In this document: positions 45,759-54,447 of the stretch, piece after piece | How positions within the stretch are numbered: position 1 is the stretch's first letter | How the letters are laid out: each line of letters begins with the position of its first letter | Assembly: GCA_903929045.1 (NCBI GenBank) | Contig: CAIYTE010000160.1 | Location: 1-64,000, forward strand | Direction of reading: 5' to 3' | DNA length: 64,000 nucleotides | Source: an uncultured Hyphomicrobiales bacterium | Lineage (GTDB): Bacteria > Pseudomonadota > Alphaproteobacteria > Rhizobiales > Xanthobacteraceae | The notes under the pieces: generated by a model | The model's database searches: none | Seen by the model: only the letters and a program-made list of their open reading frames with translations | What the model was told of the DNA's origin: nothing | Translations under genes and position numbers: made by a program

Positions 45759-45780
45759 GTTTGTGCGCGCTGCGCGCGAC

Positions 45781-46887
45781 TTACATCGCTTCGAGTTCGG
45801 CGAGAATCGCGTCGCCCATTTCCTGCGTGTTCACGACCTTCGAGCCTTCCGACTTGATGTCGCCGGTGCGGATGTTCTTGTCGAGCGTCGCGGCAATGGC
45901 CTTGTCGATCATGTCGGCCTGCTTGCCGAGATCGAACGAGTAGCGCAGCGCCATACCGAAAGACGCGATCATGGCGATCGGATTGGCGAGGCCCTTGCCG
46001 GCGATGTCCGGCGCCGAACCGTGCACGGGCTCGTAGAGCGCCTTGCGCTTCTTGGTCTTGGGATCGACTTCGCCGAGTGAGGCCGAGGCGAGCATGCCGA
46101 GCGAACCGGTCAGCATCGCCGCGATGTCGGACAGCAGGTCGCCGAACAGGTTGTCGGTGACGATGACGTCGAACTGCTTCGGATTGCGCACCAGCTGCAT
46201 GCCGCCGGAATCGGCGAGCTGATGCTCGAGCTGCACGTCCTTGAACTCGCGCGCATGAACCTGCGTGACGACTTCCTTCCAGAGCACGCCGGTCTTCATC
46301 ACGTTATTTTTTTCCATCGACGTGACTTTGTTGCGGCGCTTGCGGGCCAGTTCGAACGCCACGCGGGCGATGCGCTCGATCTCGTAGGTGTCGTAGACCT
46401 GCGTATCGATGGCGCGCTTCTGGCCGTTGCCGAGATCGGTGATGGTTTTCGGCTCGCCGAAATACACGCCGCCGGTCAGCTCGCGCAGGATCATGATGTC
46501 GAGGCCTTCGACCAGTTCGGGCTTGAGCGCCGAGGCGTCTGCCAAGGCCGGATAGGTCACCGCCGGACGGAGGTTGGCGTAGAGCTGCAGATCCTTGCGC
46601 AGGCGCAAGAGGCCCGCTTCCGGACGGTGTTCGTATGCCACCTTGTCCCACTTCGGACCGCCGACCGAACCGAAGATCACGGCGTCGGCCGCCTTGGCCT
46701 TTTCCATGGTCGCGTCGGTGATGGCGACCTGGCTCGCGTCATACGCGGCGCCGCCGACCAGACCTTCCTCGGTCACGAACTTGTCCGGACCCTTCTTGTT
46801 GAAGAAGTCGATGATGCGCTTCACTTGCGCCATCACTTCGGGACCGATGCCGTCGCCCGGGAGCAGCAGGAGATTATGGGTCGCCAT
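45781..46887 (-). CDS. leuB: 3-isopropylmalate dehydrogenase
   Basis: This 368-residue enzyme oxidatively decarboxylates 3-isopropylmalate in leucine synthesis with NAD. Motifs include [28 protein letters not shown] (substrate site) and [20 protein letters not shown] (metal-binding Asp), and [21 protein letters not shown] 46885-46887 gives the usual start; the frame continues upstream over the neighbouring gene without similarity. It completes the leuC/leuD/leuB set, scattered over 20 kb. It is divergent from the NADH dehydrogenase. Confidence 0.96.
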   Translation of the reverse strand: MATHNLLLLPGDGIGPEVMAQVKRIIDFFNKKGPDKFVTEEGLVGGAAYDASQVAITDATMEKAKAADAVIFGSVGGPKWDKVAYEHRPEAGLLRLRKDLQLYANLRPAVTYPALADASALKPELVEGLDIMILRELTGGVYFGEPKTITDLGNGQKRAIDTQVYDTYEIERIARVAFELARKRRNKVTSMEKNNVMKTGVLWKEVVTQVHAREFKDVQLEHQLADSGGMQLVRNPKQFDVIVTDNLFGDLLSDIAAMLTGSLGMLASASLGEVDPKTKKRKALYEPVHGSAPDIAGKGLANPIAMIASFGMALRYSFDLGKQADMIDKAIAATLDKNIRTGDIKSEGSKVVNTQEMGDAILAELEAM

Positions 46888-46998
46888 AGCCTTACGCCTC
46901 ACTGAGGTTTGTCGCGGTGGCGGAGTGCTAAAGCCTCCTATCGAGCTTGGCAACCGCCGCGCTTCGGCCGACACTCGCGCCCACCGACGGGTGAACCC

Positions 46999-48264
46999 AT
47001 GCCGGATCGACGTGCCAAAGTGGTCATTATCGGCGCCGGTTTCGGCGGGCTGGAAGCAGCCCGCGCGCTGCGCAAGGCCGACGTCGACGTCACCGTGATC
47101 GACCGCCAGAACCATCACTGCTTTCAGCCGCTGCTGTATCAGGTCGCGACCGCGGCCTTGTCGCCCGCGGACGTGGCGTGGCCGATCCGGCATATTCTGC
47201 GCGCGCAGAAGAACGCCACCGTGCTGATGGCCGAGGTCGGCGGCGTCGATGCCGCGCAGAAGCGCGTCCGCACGAATTTCGGCGACATCCCCTACGACTT
47301 CCTCATCATCGCCACCGGCGCGATGCATTCCTATTTCGGTCACGACGAATGGGCGCCCTTTGCTCCCGGCCTCAAGCGCATCGAGGACGCGACGCGCATC
47401 CGCCGCAGCATTCTCATTGCGTTCGAGCGCGCCGAGATCATGTCCGATGCCGAAGAGCAGAAGCGGCTGCTGACCTTTGTCATTGTCGGCGGCGGCGCGA
47501 CCGGCGTGGAAATGGCCGGCGCCATCGCCGAGATCGCGCGGCAAACGCTGGCCGCCGATTTCCGGCGCATCGATCCACGCTCGGCGCACATCGTTCTGGT
47601 CGAGGCCGGCCCGCGCCTGCTGCCGGCATTTCCACCGGCGCAATCGGACTATGTGCGCGACACGCTGATGCAGCACGGCGTCACTGTGATGACGGATACG
47701 ATGGTGACGAAATGCGATGCGCGCGGCGTCGACCTCAACAGCGGCCGGCTCGACGCCGCGACGATCATCTGGGCCGCCGGCGTCACCGCGTCGCCCGCGG
47801 CGCAATGGCTGGGTGTCGAGGCCGACCGCGCCGGACGCGTGAAGGTCGCGCCGGACTTAACGGCGCCCGGCCACGACGACGTTTTCGTCATCGGCGATGT
47901 TGCTGCGGTGAGTGACAGCAGCGGCAAACCGGTGCCGGGCATCGCGCCGGCGGCGAAACAGATGGGCCAATACGTCGGACGCACGATCATTGCCCGCCTC
48001 GTGGGCCGCGCCGCGCCGAAGCCGTTCCGCTACATGCACCTCGGCAATCTGGCCACCATCGGCCGCCGTGCCGCCGTTGTGGAATTGGGACGCTTCCGGT
48101 TGCGCGGCTTCATCGGCTGGCTGTTCTGGAGCGTGGCGCATGTCTATTTCCTGATCGGCTTGCGCAACCGCTTCATCGTCGCCTTCAGCTGGCTGTGGAG
48201 CTACCTCACCTTCCAGCGCGGCGCCCGGCTGATCACGCAGCCGCCGGGCGATACGCCCGGCTAG
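46999..48264 (+). CDS. ndh: Type II NADH dehydrogenase (NDH-2)
   Basis: This 421-residue flavoprotein has the FAD motif [17 protein letters not shown] (about 8-24), the second nucleotide motif [19 protein letters not shown] and the block [19 protein letters not shown] near the C-terminus. The C-terminal segment [19 protein letters not shown] is amphipathic/hydrophobic and should attach it to the membrane. NDH-2 oxidises NADH and reduces quinone without pumping protons. ATG 46999 was chosen; the upstream extension is not conserved. It is divergent from leuB. Confidence 0.9.
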   Translation: MPDRRAKVVIIGAGFGGLEAARALRKADVDVTVIDRQNHHCFQPLLYQVATAALSPADVAWPIRHILRAQKNATVLMAEVGGVDAAQKRVRTNFGDIPYDFLIIATGAMHSYFGHDEWAPFAPGLKRIEDATRIRRSILIAFERAEIMSDAEEQKRLLTFVIVGGGATGVEMAGAIAEIARQTLAADFRRIDPRSAHIVLVEAGPRLLPAFPPAQSDYVRDTLMQHGVTVMTDTMVTKCDARGVDLNSGRLDAATIIWAAGVTASPAAQWLGVEADRAGRVKVAPDLTAPGHDDVFVIGDVAAVSDSSGKPVPGIAPAAKQMGQYVGRTIIARLVGRAAPKPFRYMHLGNLATIGRRAAVVELGRFRLRGFIGWLFWSVAHVYFLIGLRNRFIVAFSWLWSYLTFQRGARLITQPPGDTPG

Positions 48265-48333
48265 ACGCCCCGCCGCGAAAGCAGGACACTTGGCCTCAAC
48301 CGGCGCTCAAGCCGCCGGATCAAGGAGGCGACC

Positions 48334-48795
48334 ATGAAACATCTCGCGACGCTGTTCGCTGCCGTTGTGCTGTGCGCCGCGCTGCCGGCGCAGGCCGTCG
48401 AACTCGATCCCAAGGCCGTCGTCTATCAGCTGCCGGATCAGATCAAATGGGGACCGGTAAATGCAGCCGGCGGCCAACAAGCCATCTTGTTCGGCGATCC
48501 CTCGAAACACGGCCTTTATGGCGTGCTCAACAAGTGGACCAAAGGCAATCATTTCAGCAAGCCCCATTTCCACCCCAACGACCGCTTCATCACCGTGATG
48601 TCGGGGACGTGGTGGGTCGGCAGTGGCCCGACATGGGATCCGGACAAAGCCAGCGTGCCGATGCCGGCGGGCTCTTTCGTCACGCATTACGGCAAGCAGG
48701 TGCACTGGGACGGCGCCAAAGACACCGACGCGGTGCTGCTGATCGTCGGGGAAGGTCCCGCGACCTCGACGCCCTTCGTGCCGGCACCAAAGTAG
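48334..48795 (+). CDS. Secreted cupin-fold protein (DUF4437-like)
   Basis: This 153-residue protein has a signal peptide ending near PAQAVELD (about 20) and a cupin barrel with NHFSKPHFHPNDRFITVMSG (metal-binding His pair) and a later HYGKQVHWDGAKDTD. Relatives are exported cupins of unknown function. AAGGAGG precedes ATG 48334. It precedes the toxin-antitoxin pair on the same strand but is separated by a putative operator, so it is probably a separate transcript. Confidence 0.82.
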   Translation: MKHLATLFAAVVLCAALPAQAVELDPKAVVYQLPDQIKWGPVNAAGGQQAILFGDPSKHGLYGVLNKWTKGNHFSKPHFHPNDRFITVMSGTWWVGSGPTWDPDKASVPMPAGSFVTHYGKQVHWDGAKDTDAVLLIVGEGPATSTPFVPAPK

Positions 48796-48825
48796 GACCC
48801 TTGAAGAAAAGCTACCTGCATCATA

Positions 48826-48845
48826 AACTAGTCATCTAACTAGTT
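48826..48845. promoter_or_regulatory. Candidate operator of toxin-antitoxin pair
   Basis: AACTAGT at 48826-48832 recurs as the perfect palindrome AACTAGTT at 48838-48845, a 12-bp centre-to-centre repeat. It lies 13 bp upstream of the antitoxin start, where Phd/YefM proteins usually bind to repress their own operon. Function is inferred. Confidence 0.5.
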
Positions 48846-48857
48846 AGCGGTGTTATT

Positions 48858-49115
48858 GTGAACATTTGGCCGGTCCAAGATGCGAAGGCGCGTTTCAGCG
48901 AGTTGCTCGAGACGTGCCTCCGCAAAGGTCCGCAACTCGTCACCCGCCGTGGCGTCGATGCGGCGGTGCTGGTGCCGATCGAACAATGGCAACGGCTCAC
49001 CGAGGGCGCCAAGCCGACGCTGAAAGACTTGCTGCTGAGCGACGCCGGACGCGGTGAGATGAATATTCCCGCACGCGGCGCACGAAAACGTCGCCGGTCC
49101 GAACCTTTCGAATAG
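48858..49115 (+). CDS. Phd/YefM-family antitoxin
   Basis: An 85-residue protein starting at GTG 48858 (no ATG in frame nearby). The N-terminus NIWPVQDAKARFSELLETC and then PQLVTRRGVDAAVLVPIEQW is the Phd DNA-binding fold; the C-terminal part with GEMNIPARGARKRRR should wrap the toxin. It pairs with the PIN-domain toxin 4 bp downstream. It should neutralise it and repress the operon through the CTAGT repeats upstream. Confidence 0.87.
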   Translation: MNIWPVQDAKARFSELLETCLRKGPQLVTRRGVDAAVLVPIEQWQRLTEGAKPTLKDLLLSDAGRGEMNIPARGARKRRRSEPFE

Positions 49116-49119
49116 CCAG

Positions 49120-49527
49120 ATGTATCTGCTGGACACCAACGTTCTATCCGAGTTGCGAAAGCAAAAACCGCACGGCGGGGTCGTTGCCTGGCTACGCAGT
49201 GTCGAAGATCGGCATCTTCACCTGTCGGCCGTCTCGCTCGGGGAAATTCAAGCCGGAATCGAAATCACGCGTGAGAGCAATCCGAAGCGAGCAAGCGAGA
49301 TAGAAGACTGGGCCAACCAAATAAGCGAAACAATGAATGTCTTGCCCATGGATGGCCTGGCGTTTCGCCTATGGGGCAAGCTGATGCACCGGCGGCCCGA
49401 CCACCTGACCGAAGATGCAATGATCGCCGCAACGGCCAAGCGTCACAGCCTGACCGTCGTCACCCGGAACGTGAAGGACTTCAGGGATTTCGACGTGACA
49501 TTGTTGAATCCCTTCGCACAACGCTGA
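49120..49527 (+). CDS. PIN-domain toxin, VapC/FitB type
   Basis: This 135-residue protein has the PIN ribonuclease acidic residues: LDTNVLSELR at the start (Asp5), SLGEIQAGIE (Glu), LTEDAMIAATA (Asp) and TRNVKDF near the end. VapC toxins cut tRNA or rRNA when the antitoxin is lost. It follows the antitoxin by 4 bp and is convergent with the molybdoenzyme gene, whose stop is 4 bp away. This pair is the only clear mobile-type module in the window. Confidence 0.9.
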   Translation: MYLLDTNVLSELRKQKPHGGVVAWLRSVEDRHLHLSAVSLGEIQAGIEITRESNPKRASEIEDWANQISETMNVLPMDGLAFRLWGKLMHRRPDHLTEDAMIAATAKRHSLTVVTRNVKDFRDFDVTLLNPFAQR

Positions 49528-49531
49528 GCAG

Positions 49532-50305
49532 CTACTGCCCGCCGAACCAGTTGTAGCCCTGGTCTTCCCAATAACCGCCCTTGTCGGTGTTGGTGACTTC
49601 CATGGCGACGACGTATTTCGGATTCTTGTAACCGAGCTTGGTCGGCATACGGATCTTCATCGGAAAGCCGTAGGAGCGCGGCAATATCTTGTTGTCGAAC
49701 TTGAACGTCATCTGCGTCTGCGGATGTAAAGCGGTCGGCATATCGATGGTGTTCGTGTAGCCCTCGGCGCACTTGAACCAGACATATTTGGCGCGCGTGT
49801 CGGCGCCAATGCGCTTGAGAAATTCCGACAACTGCGCTCCCTGCCATGAGCCGATGGCACTCCAGCCTTCAACGCAGACGTGCCGCGTGATCTGTGACAC
49901 CTGCGGCAGCGCGTAGAGTTCGGGCAAGGTCCACGACTTCTTGTTCTCGACGAGCCCGCCGACTTCGAGCTTGTAGAGATCGCCGTTGACTGCCGGTGCG
50001 TCGTCTTCGTCGTAATAACCATTGAACGGGAACGGCCGGGTGATGGCGCTTTCGGGATAGACCGGCGCCAGTTTGTTCGGATTGAAGATCGCGGCCTGCG
50101 CCGCGTCGTTGAATTCCGAAATCTTTTTCAGCACGCCTTCGGCGGCATCGGTGTCGACGATGTCGCAACCGGTCAGGAACGAGAGCGCACCGACGCTGAA
50201 AGCGCCGCGCAGGAGCAACCGCCGCATCGGGTCGGGCATGACCTTGGCGGCGTCCTTGACGAGCAGGTCGCGATCGACGCCGGGGATGAGTTTGCGGATG
50301 CGCAT
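49532..50305 (-). CDS. MsrP (YedY)-like molybdopterin oxidoreductase, lipoprotein form
   Basis: This 257-residue protein has the sulfite-oxidase fold of methionine sulfoxide reductase MsrP: Cys144 in RHVCVEGWSAIGSWQG is the molybdenum ligand, followed by KYVWFKCAEGYTNTID and GFPMKIRMPTKLGYKNPKYV. The N-terminus MRRLLLRGAFSVGALSFLTGC is a twin-arginine-like signal with a lipobox (Cys47), so it is probably anchored as a lipoprotein. AAGGAG precedes ATG 50303-50305. It lies just after a cytochrome b gene and a Met-rich peptide gene on the same strand, which should supply electrons and be a substrate respectively. Confidence 0.85.
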   Translation of the reverse strand: MRIRKLIPGVDRDLLVKDAAKVMPDPMRRLLLRGAFSVGALSFLTGCDIVDTDAAEGVLKKISEFNDAAQAAIFNPNKLAPVYPESAITRPFPFNGYYDEDDAPAVNGDLYKLEVGGLVENKKSWTLPELYALPQVSQITRHVCVEGWSAIGSWQGAQLSEFLKRIGADTRAKYVWFKCAEGYTNTIDMPTALHPQTQMTFKFDNKILPRSYGFPMKIRMPTKLGYKNPKYVVAMEVTNTDKGGYWEDQGYNWFGGQ

Positions 50306-50317
50306 TCATTGCTCCTT

Positions 50318-50366
50318 GCGCATGATCTTGGCCAAAAACCGGTGCCCACTTTTCGGGATCATGCGC
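50318..50366. repeat. Intergenic palindrome with GCGCATGATC arms
   Basis: GCGCATGATC 50318-50327 and GATCATGCGC 50357-50366 are perfect inverted repeats. Between them is an AAAACCGGTGCCCACTTTTCGG-like spacer. The right arm ends in the cytochrome b stop codon. The sequence is a member of a repeat family widespread in Bradyrhizobium and Rhodopseudomonas (established knowledge). It fills the gap between the two genes of the MsrP-like operon. Confidence 0.8.
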
Positions 50367-50983
50367 TAGTTCCCCGTCACCATGGCGCGCAGGCTCTTCG
50401 GCACCAGCAGCGCCAACATCACATGCACGACGAGAAAGCCGACGATCGCCGCCATGGCGAAGAAGTGCACGACACGGGCAAAATCGAAGCCGCCGAATAC
50501 CGTCGTCAGTTCGTGAAACTGCACCGGCTTCCAGATGGCCAGACCGGACAGCACGACAATGATGCCGGCCAGAATAACACCGGAATACAGAAGCTTCTGC
50601 ACCGCGTTGTATTTGGACAGATCGTCATGCGCGAGCTTGAAGGTCAGCGCGGCCTTGGTATCCGCGTATATTGCGGCGGGCGTGATCGGCAGCAGCTTGC
50701 GGCGGAAACGGCCGGTGATGAAGCCGAGCGCCAGATAGACGAGACCGTTGATGGCCAAAATCCACATCGCGGCGAAGTGCCATTGAATGGCGCCGCCGAG
50801 CCAGCCGCCCAGCGTGATGCTGCGCGAGAAGGTGAAACTGAAGATCGGGGAGGCGTTATAGATCTGCCAGCCGGAGCCGATCATCACCAGCATTGCGATC
50901 GCATTGATCCAGTGCGTCAGGCGCACCCAGACCGGGTGGATGGTTTTTTCGGCGGGCATTGTGGCGATGGTATCGGCTGTCAT
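50366..50983 (-). CDS. Cytochrome b561-like membrane subunit
   Basis: This 205-residue protein has four membrane helices with the heme-binding histidines in HPVWVRLTHWINAIAM, AIQWHFAAMW and the pair in VVHFFAMAAIVGFLVVHVML. It fits the cytochrome b/b6 partner of molybdopterin oxidoreductases and should feed quinol electrons to the MsrP-like protein (YedZ-like role). GGGGAGGGCGAC precedes ATG 50981-50983. The gene sits between the MXKDX gene (upstream) and the molybdoenzyme (downstream), all on the minus strand. Confidence 0.88.
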   Translation of the reverse strand: MTADTIATMPAEKTIHPVWVRLTHWINAIAMLVMIGSGWQIYNASPIFSFTFSRSITLGGWLGGAIQWHFAAMWILAINGLVYLALGFITGRFRRKLLPITPAAIYADTKAALTFKLAHDDLSKYNAVQKLLYSGVILAGIIVVLSGLAIWKPVQFHELTTVFGGFDFARVVHFFAMAAIVGFLVVHVMLALLVPKSLRAMVTGN

Positions 50984-51070
50984 GTCGCCCTCCCCGGCAT
51001 CATGAACGAGTCAGTTATCATTATACGGTCCGGCCGGGCCCGCAGATGTACGAACCCGACCGGAACCATA

Positions 51071-51298
51071 TTATTTCTTCATGCCATCCTTGGACATATT
51101 GTCCTTCGCCATGCCGTCTTTCTTCATGGCGTCGTCCTTGCCCATGGTGTCCTTCTTCATGCCGTCCTTGGACATCGTATCCTTGGACATGGTGTCCTTC
51201 GACATCGTGTCCTTCTTCATCGCGTCCTGCGCGAAGGCAGCCGGGGCAAAAGCCAGGCCGGCGGCGATCAGGGTCGAAAGCAGAATGGTCTTCTTCAT
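51071..51298 (-). CDS. Pentapeptide MXKDX repeat protein (Met-rich, MrpX-like)
   Basis: The product is a 75-residue exported protein: signal peptide ending near AAFAQDA (about 24) and then ten Met-x-Lys-Asp-type repeats such as AMKKD, TMSKD and GMKKD, giving ten methionines in about 50 residues. This is the MXKDX repeat family, often encoded with MsrP-like and cytochrome b genes. In Azospira suillum the analogous MrpX absorbs hypochlorite through methionines that the YedY1 reductase repairs (established knowledge); the same arrangement here suggests that job. AAGGAGGG precedes ATG 51296-51298. Confidence 0.88.
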   Translation of the reverse strand: MKKTILLSTLIAAGLAFAPAAFAQDAMKKDTMSKDTMSKDTMSKDGMKKDTMGKDDAMKKDGMAKDNMSKDGMKK

Positions 51299-51455
51299 TG
51301 TATGTCCCTCCTTGGAGAATGAATTAACGCCAATCGAGTAGCACGTAGCTCAAACACGTCCTCATCAGGTTCCCGTTGAAGAATGCTGGCATTTGCCTCA
51401 CGGGTTTGTGACAATGGCTTTGCCGGGCGGGATCGATCTTAAGGAGCCAAGTGCT

Positions 51456-52511
51456 GTGAGCGCGCCCAAAACGAGTTCGGGAAATTTCTTCGAGGACTTC
51501 AGCCTCGGCCAGAAAATCCCCCACGCCACGCCCCGTACCGTAACCGCCGGCGACGTCGCGCTGTACAACGGCCTGTTCGGCTCGCGTTTCGCTGTGCAGT
51601 CGTCTGATACCTTCGCGCAAAAGATCGGCTATGCGCGCTCGCCGGTCGACGACCTGCTCGTGTTTCACATCGTCTTCGGCAAGACCGTGCCCGACGTCTC
51701 GCTCAATGCCGTGGCCAATCTCGGTTACGCCGACTGCCGTTTCCTCAAGGCCGTCTATCCGGGCGACACCCTCAACGCCGAGTCCGAGGTGATCGGGCTC
51801 AAGGAAAATTCCAACAGGAAAACCGGCATCGTCTACGTGCGTTCGCGCGGCTTCAATCAGAACGGCGAGACCGTTCTCGACTATGCGCGCTGGGTCATGG
51901 TGCGCAAACGCGACGAAAAAGCCGCGCCGCAGGGCGACAAGGTCCCGACGCTGCCGAAAAGCGTCGACGTCGCCATGCTCGGCGCCGCCTGTCCGCCGAT
52001 CAATGCCGCGGCCTATGACGATTCACTGGCCGGCAGCCCCCATCGCTTCGGCGACTATAAAGCGGGCGAGAAGATCGACCACGTCGTCGGCATTACGGTG
52101 GAAGACGCCGAGCACATGATCGCGACGCGGCTCTATCAGAACACCGCGCGCATTCATTTCGACCATTATACCGAGAGCAAGGGCCGCTTCGGTCATCGCC
52201 TGATTTACGGCGGCCATCCGATTTCGCTGGCGCGCGCGCTGTCCTTCAACGGCCTCGGCAACGCCTTCCATGTCGCGGCGATCAATGGCGGACGCCACGT
52301 CGCGCCTTTGTTTGCGGGGCTGACGGTGTTCGCCTGGAGCGAAGTGCTGGCAACGTCGGATATTCCGGGACGCAGCGACGTCGGCGCGCTGCGGCTCCGC
52401 ACCGTCGCCACCAAGGATCATCCGTGCGCCGATTTCCCGCATAAAGTCGGCGACGAATACGACCCGGCAGTCATACTCGATCTCGACTACTGGGTGTTGA
52501 TGCCGAAGTAG
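51456..52511 (+). CDS. mch: Mesaconyl-CoA hydratase (MaoC-type, beta-methylmalyl-CoA dehydratase)
   Basis: A 351-residue product starting at GTG 51456 with AAGGAG nine bases before it; the open frame continues upstream but the family starts at SGNFFEDFSLGQKI. The two MaoC hotdog halves contain HATPRTVTAGDVALYNGLFGS, VDDLLVFHIVFGKTVPDVSL and, in the second half, EDAEHMIATRLYQNTARIHF. The whole matches known Mch of the ethylmalonyl-CoA pathway, which interconverts mesaconyl-CoA and beta-methylmalyl-CoA in acetate or C1 assimilation. It is convergent with the LysR gene with only 1 bp between stops. Confidence 0.9.
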   Translation: MSAPKTSSGNFFEDFSLGQKIPHATPRTVTAGDVALYNGLFGSRFAVQSSDTFAQKIGYARSPVDDLLVFHIVFGKTVPDVSLNAVANLGYADCRFLKAVYPGDTLNAESEVIGLKENSNRKTGIVYVRSRGFNQNGETVLDYARWVMVRKRDEKAAPQGDKVPTLPKSVDVAMLGAACPPINAAAYDDSLAGSPHRFGDYKAGEKIDHVVGITVEDAEHMIATRLYQNTARIHFDHYTESKGRFGHRLIYGGHPISLARALSFNGLGNAFHVAAINGGRHVAPLFAGLTVFAWSEVLATSDIPGRSDVGALRLRTVATKDHPCADFPHKVGDEYDPAVILDLDYWVLMPK

Positions 52512-52512
52512 C

Positions 52513-53400
52513 TCACGCGCTCGCCTTGAGGTGATCGACAAGCTGCCGCGCATAAGGCGGCAGCGCCTCAAGGTCGCGGAGGCAGATCGAAAGATTGCGC
52601 AACGCCCATGGGTCGGTGAGATCGACGACCTGAATGGCCATGGTCTTCGCCGCCCAGCGCGCCGTCGTCTGCGGCACGACGCCGACGCCGACATGATTCT
52701 CGACCATGCGGCACACTGCATCGAAGGAGCGTAGCTGCACGCGCAGGCGCAATGTGCGGCCCGCGGCGGCCGCCTTGTTGGCGAGAAATCGCTGAATGGC
52801 GCTGGCGCGATCAATGCCGACAAAATTGTAGTCCAGCGTTTCCGCAAAACTGACGCTGGTGCGCCCTGCCAGTTCGTGGCCCTGCCCGACCACAAGCACG
52901 AAGCGGTCGCTGCGAAACGGAAACGTCGTCAGATTGCCGGCGTCGACGGTTCCGGCGACGATGCCGATGTCACCGCTGCCTTCGGCGATGAGCCCGACGA
53001 TTTCGTCCGACAGCCGTTCCTCGATATCGACGCTCACGTTGGGATGTGCAGCGAGAAAGCTGCCGAGCGCCTCCGGCAGAAATTCAGTGAGCGAATTGGT
53101 GTTCGACAAGACCCGGACCTGACCCGCATGACCTCCGGCGTAGACGCCGAGGTCCTCCTGCAGCCGCTCCGATTGTTCGAGGATGGACCGCGCATGCTGC
53201 AACAGGGTCCGCCCGGCCTGGGTCGGCACGACGCCGGCGCGACCACGCACCAGAAGCTCGGTGCCGAAGCTTTCTTCCATCTTGCGGATGCGGGTCGAGG
53301 CCGCCGCCAGCGCCAGATTCGAGCGGGCGGCGCCGTGGGTGATGCTGCCGGCCTCGACGATATGCCGGAACAGGCCCAAATCGGTGAAATCGAACCGCAT
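52513..53400 (-). CDS. LysR-type transcriptional regulator
   Basis: This 295-residue regulator has an N-terminal winged helix (LFRHIVEAGSITHGAARSNL then ALAAASTRIRKMEESFGTEL) and a LysR co-inducer domain with LSNTNSLTEFLPEALGSFL and GVGVVPQTTARWAAKTM. It is divergent from sdhCDAB with a 224-bp intergenic region carrying TTTAC/GTAAA dyad candidates. Control of sdh, or of the convergent mch gene, is possible; neither can be told from sequence. Length is usual. Confidence 0.9.
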   Translation of the reverse strand: MRFDFTDLGLFRHIVEAGSITHGAARSNLALAAASTRIRKMEESFGTELLVRGRAGVVPTQAGRTLLQHARSILEQSERLQEDLGVYAGGHAGQVRVLSNTNSLTEFLPEALGSFLAAHPNVSVDIEERLSDEIVGLIAEGSGDIGIVAGTVDAGNLTTFPFRSDRFVLVVGQGHELAGRTSVSFAETLDYNFVGIDRASAIQRFLANKAAAAGRTLRLRVQLRSFDAVCRMVENHVGVGVVPQTTARWAAKTMAIQVVDLTDPWALRNLSICLRDLEALPPYARQLVDHLKASA

Positions 53401-53461
53401 GTTACCGTTTCCTTCTTATTTGGCGAAGGCAGACTACGCAAAACACATATTGCACGGTCAT

Positions 53462-53484
53462 TTTACACGGTTTAGTTTCGTAAA
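53462..53484. promoter_or_regulatory. Candidate LysR-type dyad in the LysR-sdhC intergenic region
   Basis: TTTAC 53462-53466 and GTAAA 53480-53484 form a dyad with a 13-bp spacing, close to the T-N11-A geometry of LysR sites. It lies in the divergent region between the LysR gene and sdhC. The remaining 200 bp hold no firm promoter. Confidence 0.3.
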
Positions 53485-53624
53485 TGAAGAAGTTAGAACT
53501 GGTTTAACTTGAAATTTGTGCTCGCCCCAACTTTGGAGTGCGTGCGACAAGTCATCAGTTTCGTTACCAACCGCCCCGCGACCGCCGACAGAGTTCCGGT
53601 GGTGCGAAGAGTGGAGACAGTAAG

Positions 53625-54053
53625 ATGGCCGAGCTCGAAGCAGGCGCCACCCCGGGGCCGCAGCGGCCGCGTCCGACTTCCCCCCATCTGCAAATTTACA
53701 AGCCGATGCTGACGATGATGATGTCGATCGTGCATCGCATCACCGGCTCCGCTTTGTATTTCGGCATGCTGTTGGTCGCCTGGTGGCTGATCGCGGTTGC
53801 CTCCGGTCCGAACGCTTACGCCAATGTCGAATGGTTCATGGGCAGCCTGATCGGCCGCATCGTGCTGTTCGGCTACACCTGGGCGCTGATCCATCACATG
53901 CTCGGCGGCATCCGCCATCTGATCTGGGACACGCTGCACGGCTTTGACCCGGACACGCGCGAAATGCTGGCGCTCGCCAATCTGATCGGCTCGATCGCAC
54001 TGACGCTGGTTGTCTGGGTCGTGGGCTACATGGTGATGGGAGGCCCGCGATGA
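53625..54053 (+). CDS. sdhC: Succinate dehydrogenase cytochrome b556 subunit
   Basis: A 142-residue protein from ATG 53625, the first of four overlapping sdh genes. It has three membrane segments and the family blocks [20 protein letters not shown] then [19 protein letters not shown] (ubiquinone-site region) and [19 protein letters not shown] (heme histidine). With SdhD it anchors complex II and binds ubiquinone. The last bases overlap sdhD by 4 bp (ATGA). Confidence 0.94.
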   Translation: MAELEAGATPGPQRPRPTSPHLQIYKPMLTMMMSIVHRITGSALYFGMLLVAWWLIAVASGPNAYANVEWFMGSLIGRIVLFGYTWALIHHMLGGIRHLIWDTLHGFDPDTREMLALANLIGSIALTLVVWVVGYMVMGGPR

Positions 54054-54445
54054 GCAATCGCGCGAACGACATGCGCACGCCGATGCGCCGCGTGCGCGGG
54101 CTCGGCGCCGCGCACAGCGGCACCGGCCATTTCTGGCATCAGCGCCTGACCGGCGTCGCCGGCGTCGTGCTTTGCATCGCCTTTATCGTCATTCTCATGG
54201 CGTTGATGGGACGCAGCCACGCCGCGGTCGTGCAGATCCTCGGATCGCCGATCGTCGCGGTCATCATGCTGCTGTTCGTCGTCAACACCGTCTACCACAT
54301 GTGGATCGGCATGCAGGAGATCCTGCTCGATTACGTTCACGAGGACTTGCCCAAGTTCATCGCGCTGATGGCCAATACGTTCTTCTGTTTCGCCGTCGCG
54401 CTCGCGTCCGTGTTCGCCATCCTCAAGCTTTCGTTCGGAGTCTGA
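54050..54445 (+). CDS. sdhD: Succinate dehydrogenase membrane anchor subunit
   Basis: This 131-residue protein has three hydrophobic segments; [20 protein letters not shown] and [20 protein letters not shown] carry the conserved histidines that hold heme and help the quinone site. ATG 54050 overlaps the sdhC stop. sdhA begins 2 bp after its stop. It completes the membrane anchor of complex II. Confidence 0.94.
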   Translation: MSNRANDMRTPMRRVRGLGAAHSGTGHFWHQRLTGVAGVVLCIAFIVILMALMGRSHAAVVQILGSPIVAVIMLLFVVNTVYHMWIGMQEILLDYVHEDLPKFIALMANTFFCFAVALASVFAILKLSFGV

Positions 54446-54447
54446 GC

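Noticed and set aside
45781-47805. Long upstream extension of the leuB frame
   Set aside because: The extra part lies over the divergent NADH dehydrogenase gene and has no family match; [17 protein letters not shown] is the regular LeuB start.
51100-51230. Short direct repeats that could be read as a CRISPR-like array
   Set aside because: They are the codons of the MXKDX pentapeptide repeats inside an open, exported-protein frame, without unique spacers.
51386-51396. TGGCATTTGC resembling a sigma-54 site near mch
   Set aside because: The GG-GC spacing is far too short for a sigma-54 promoter.
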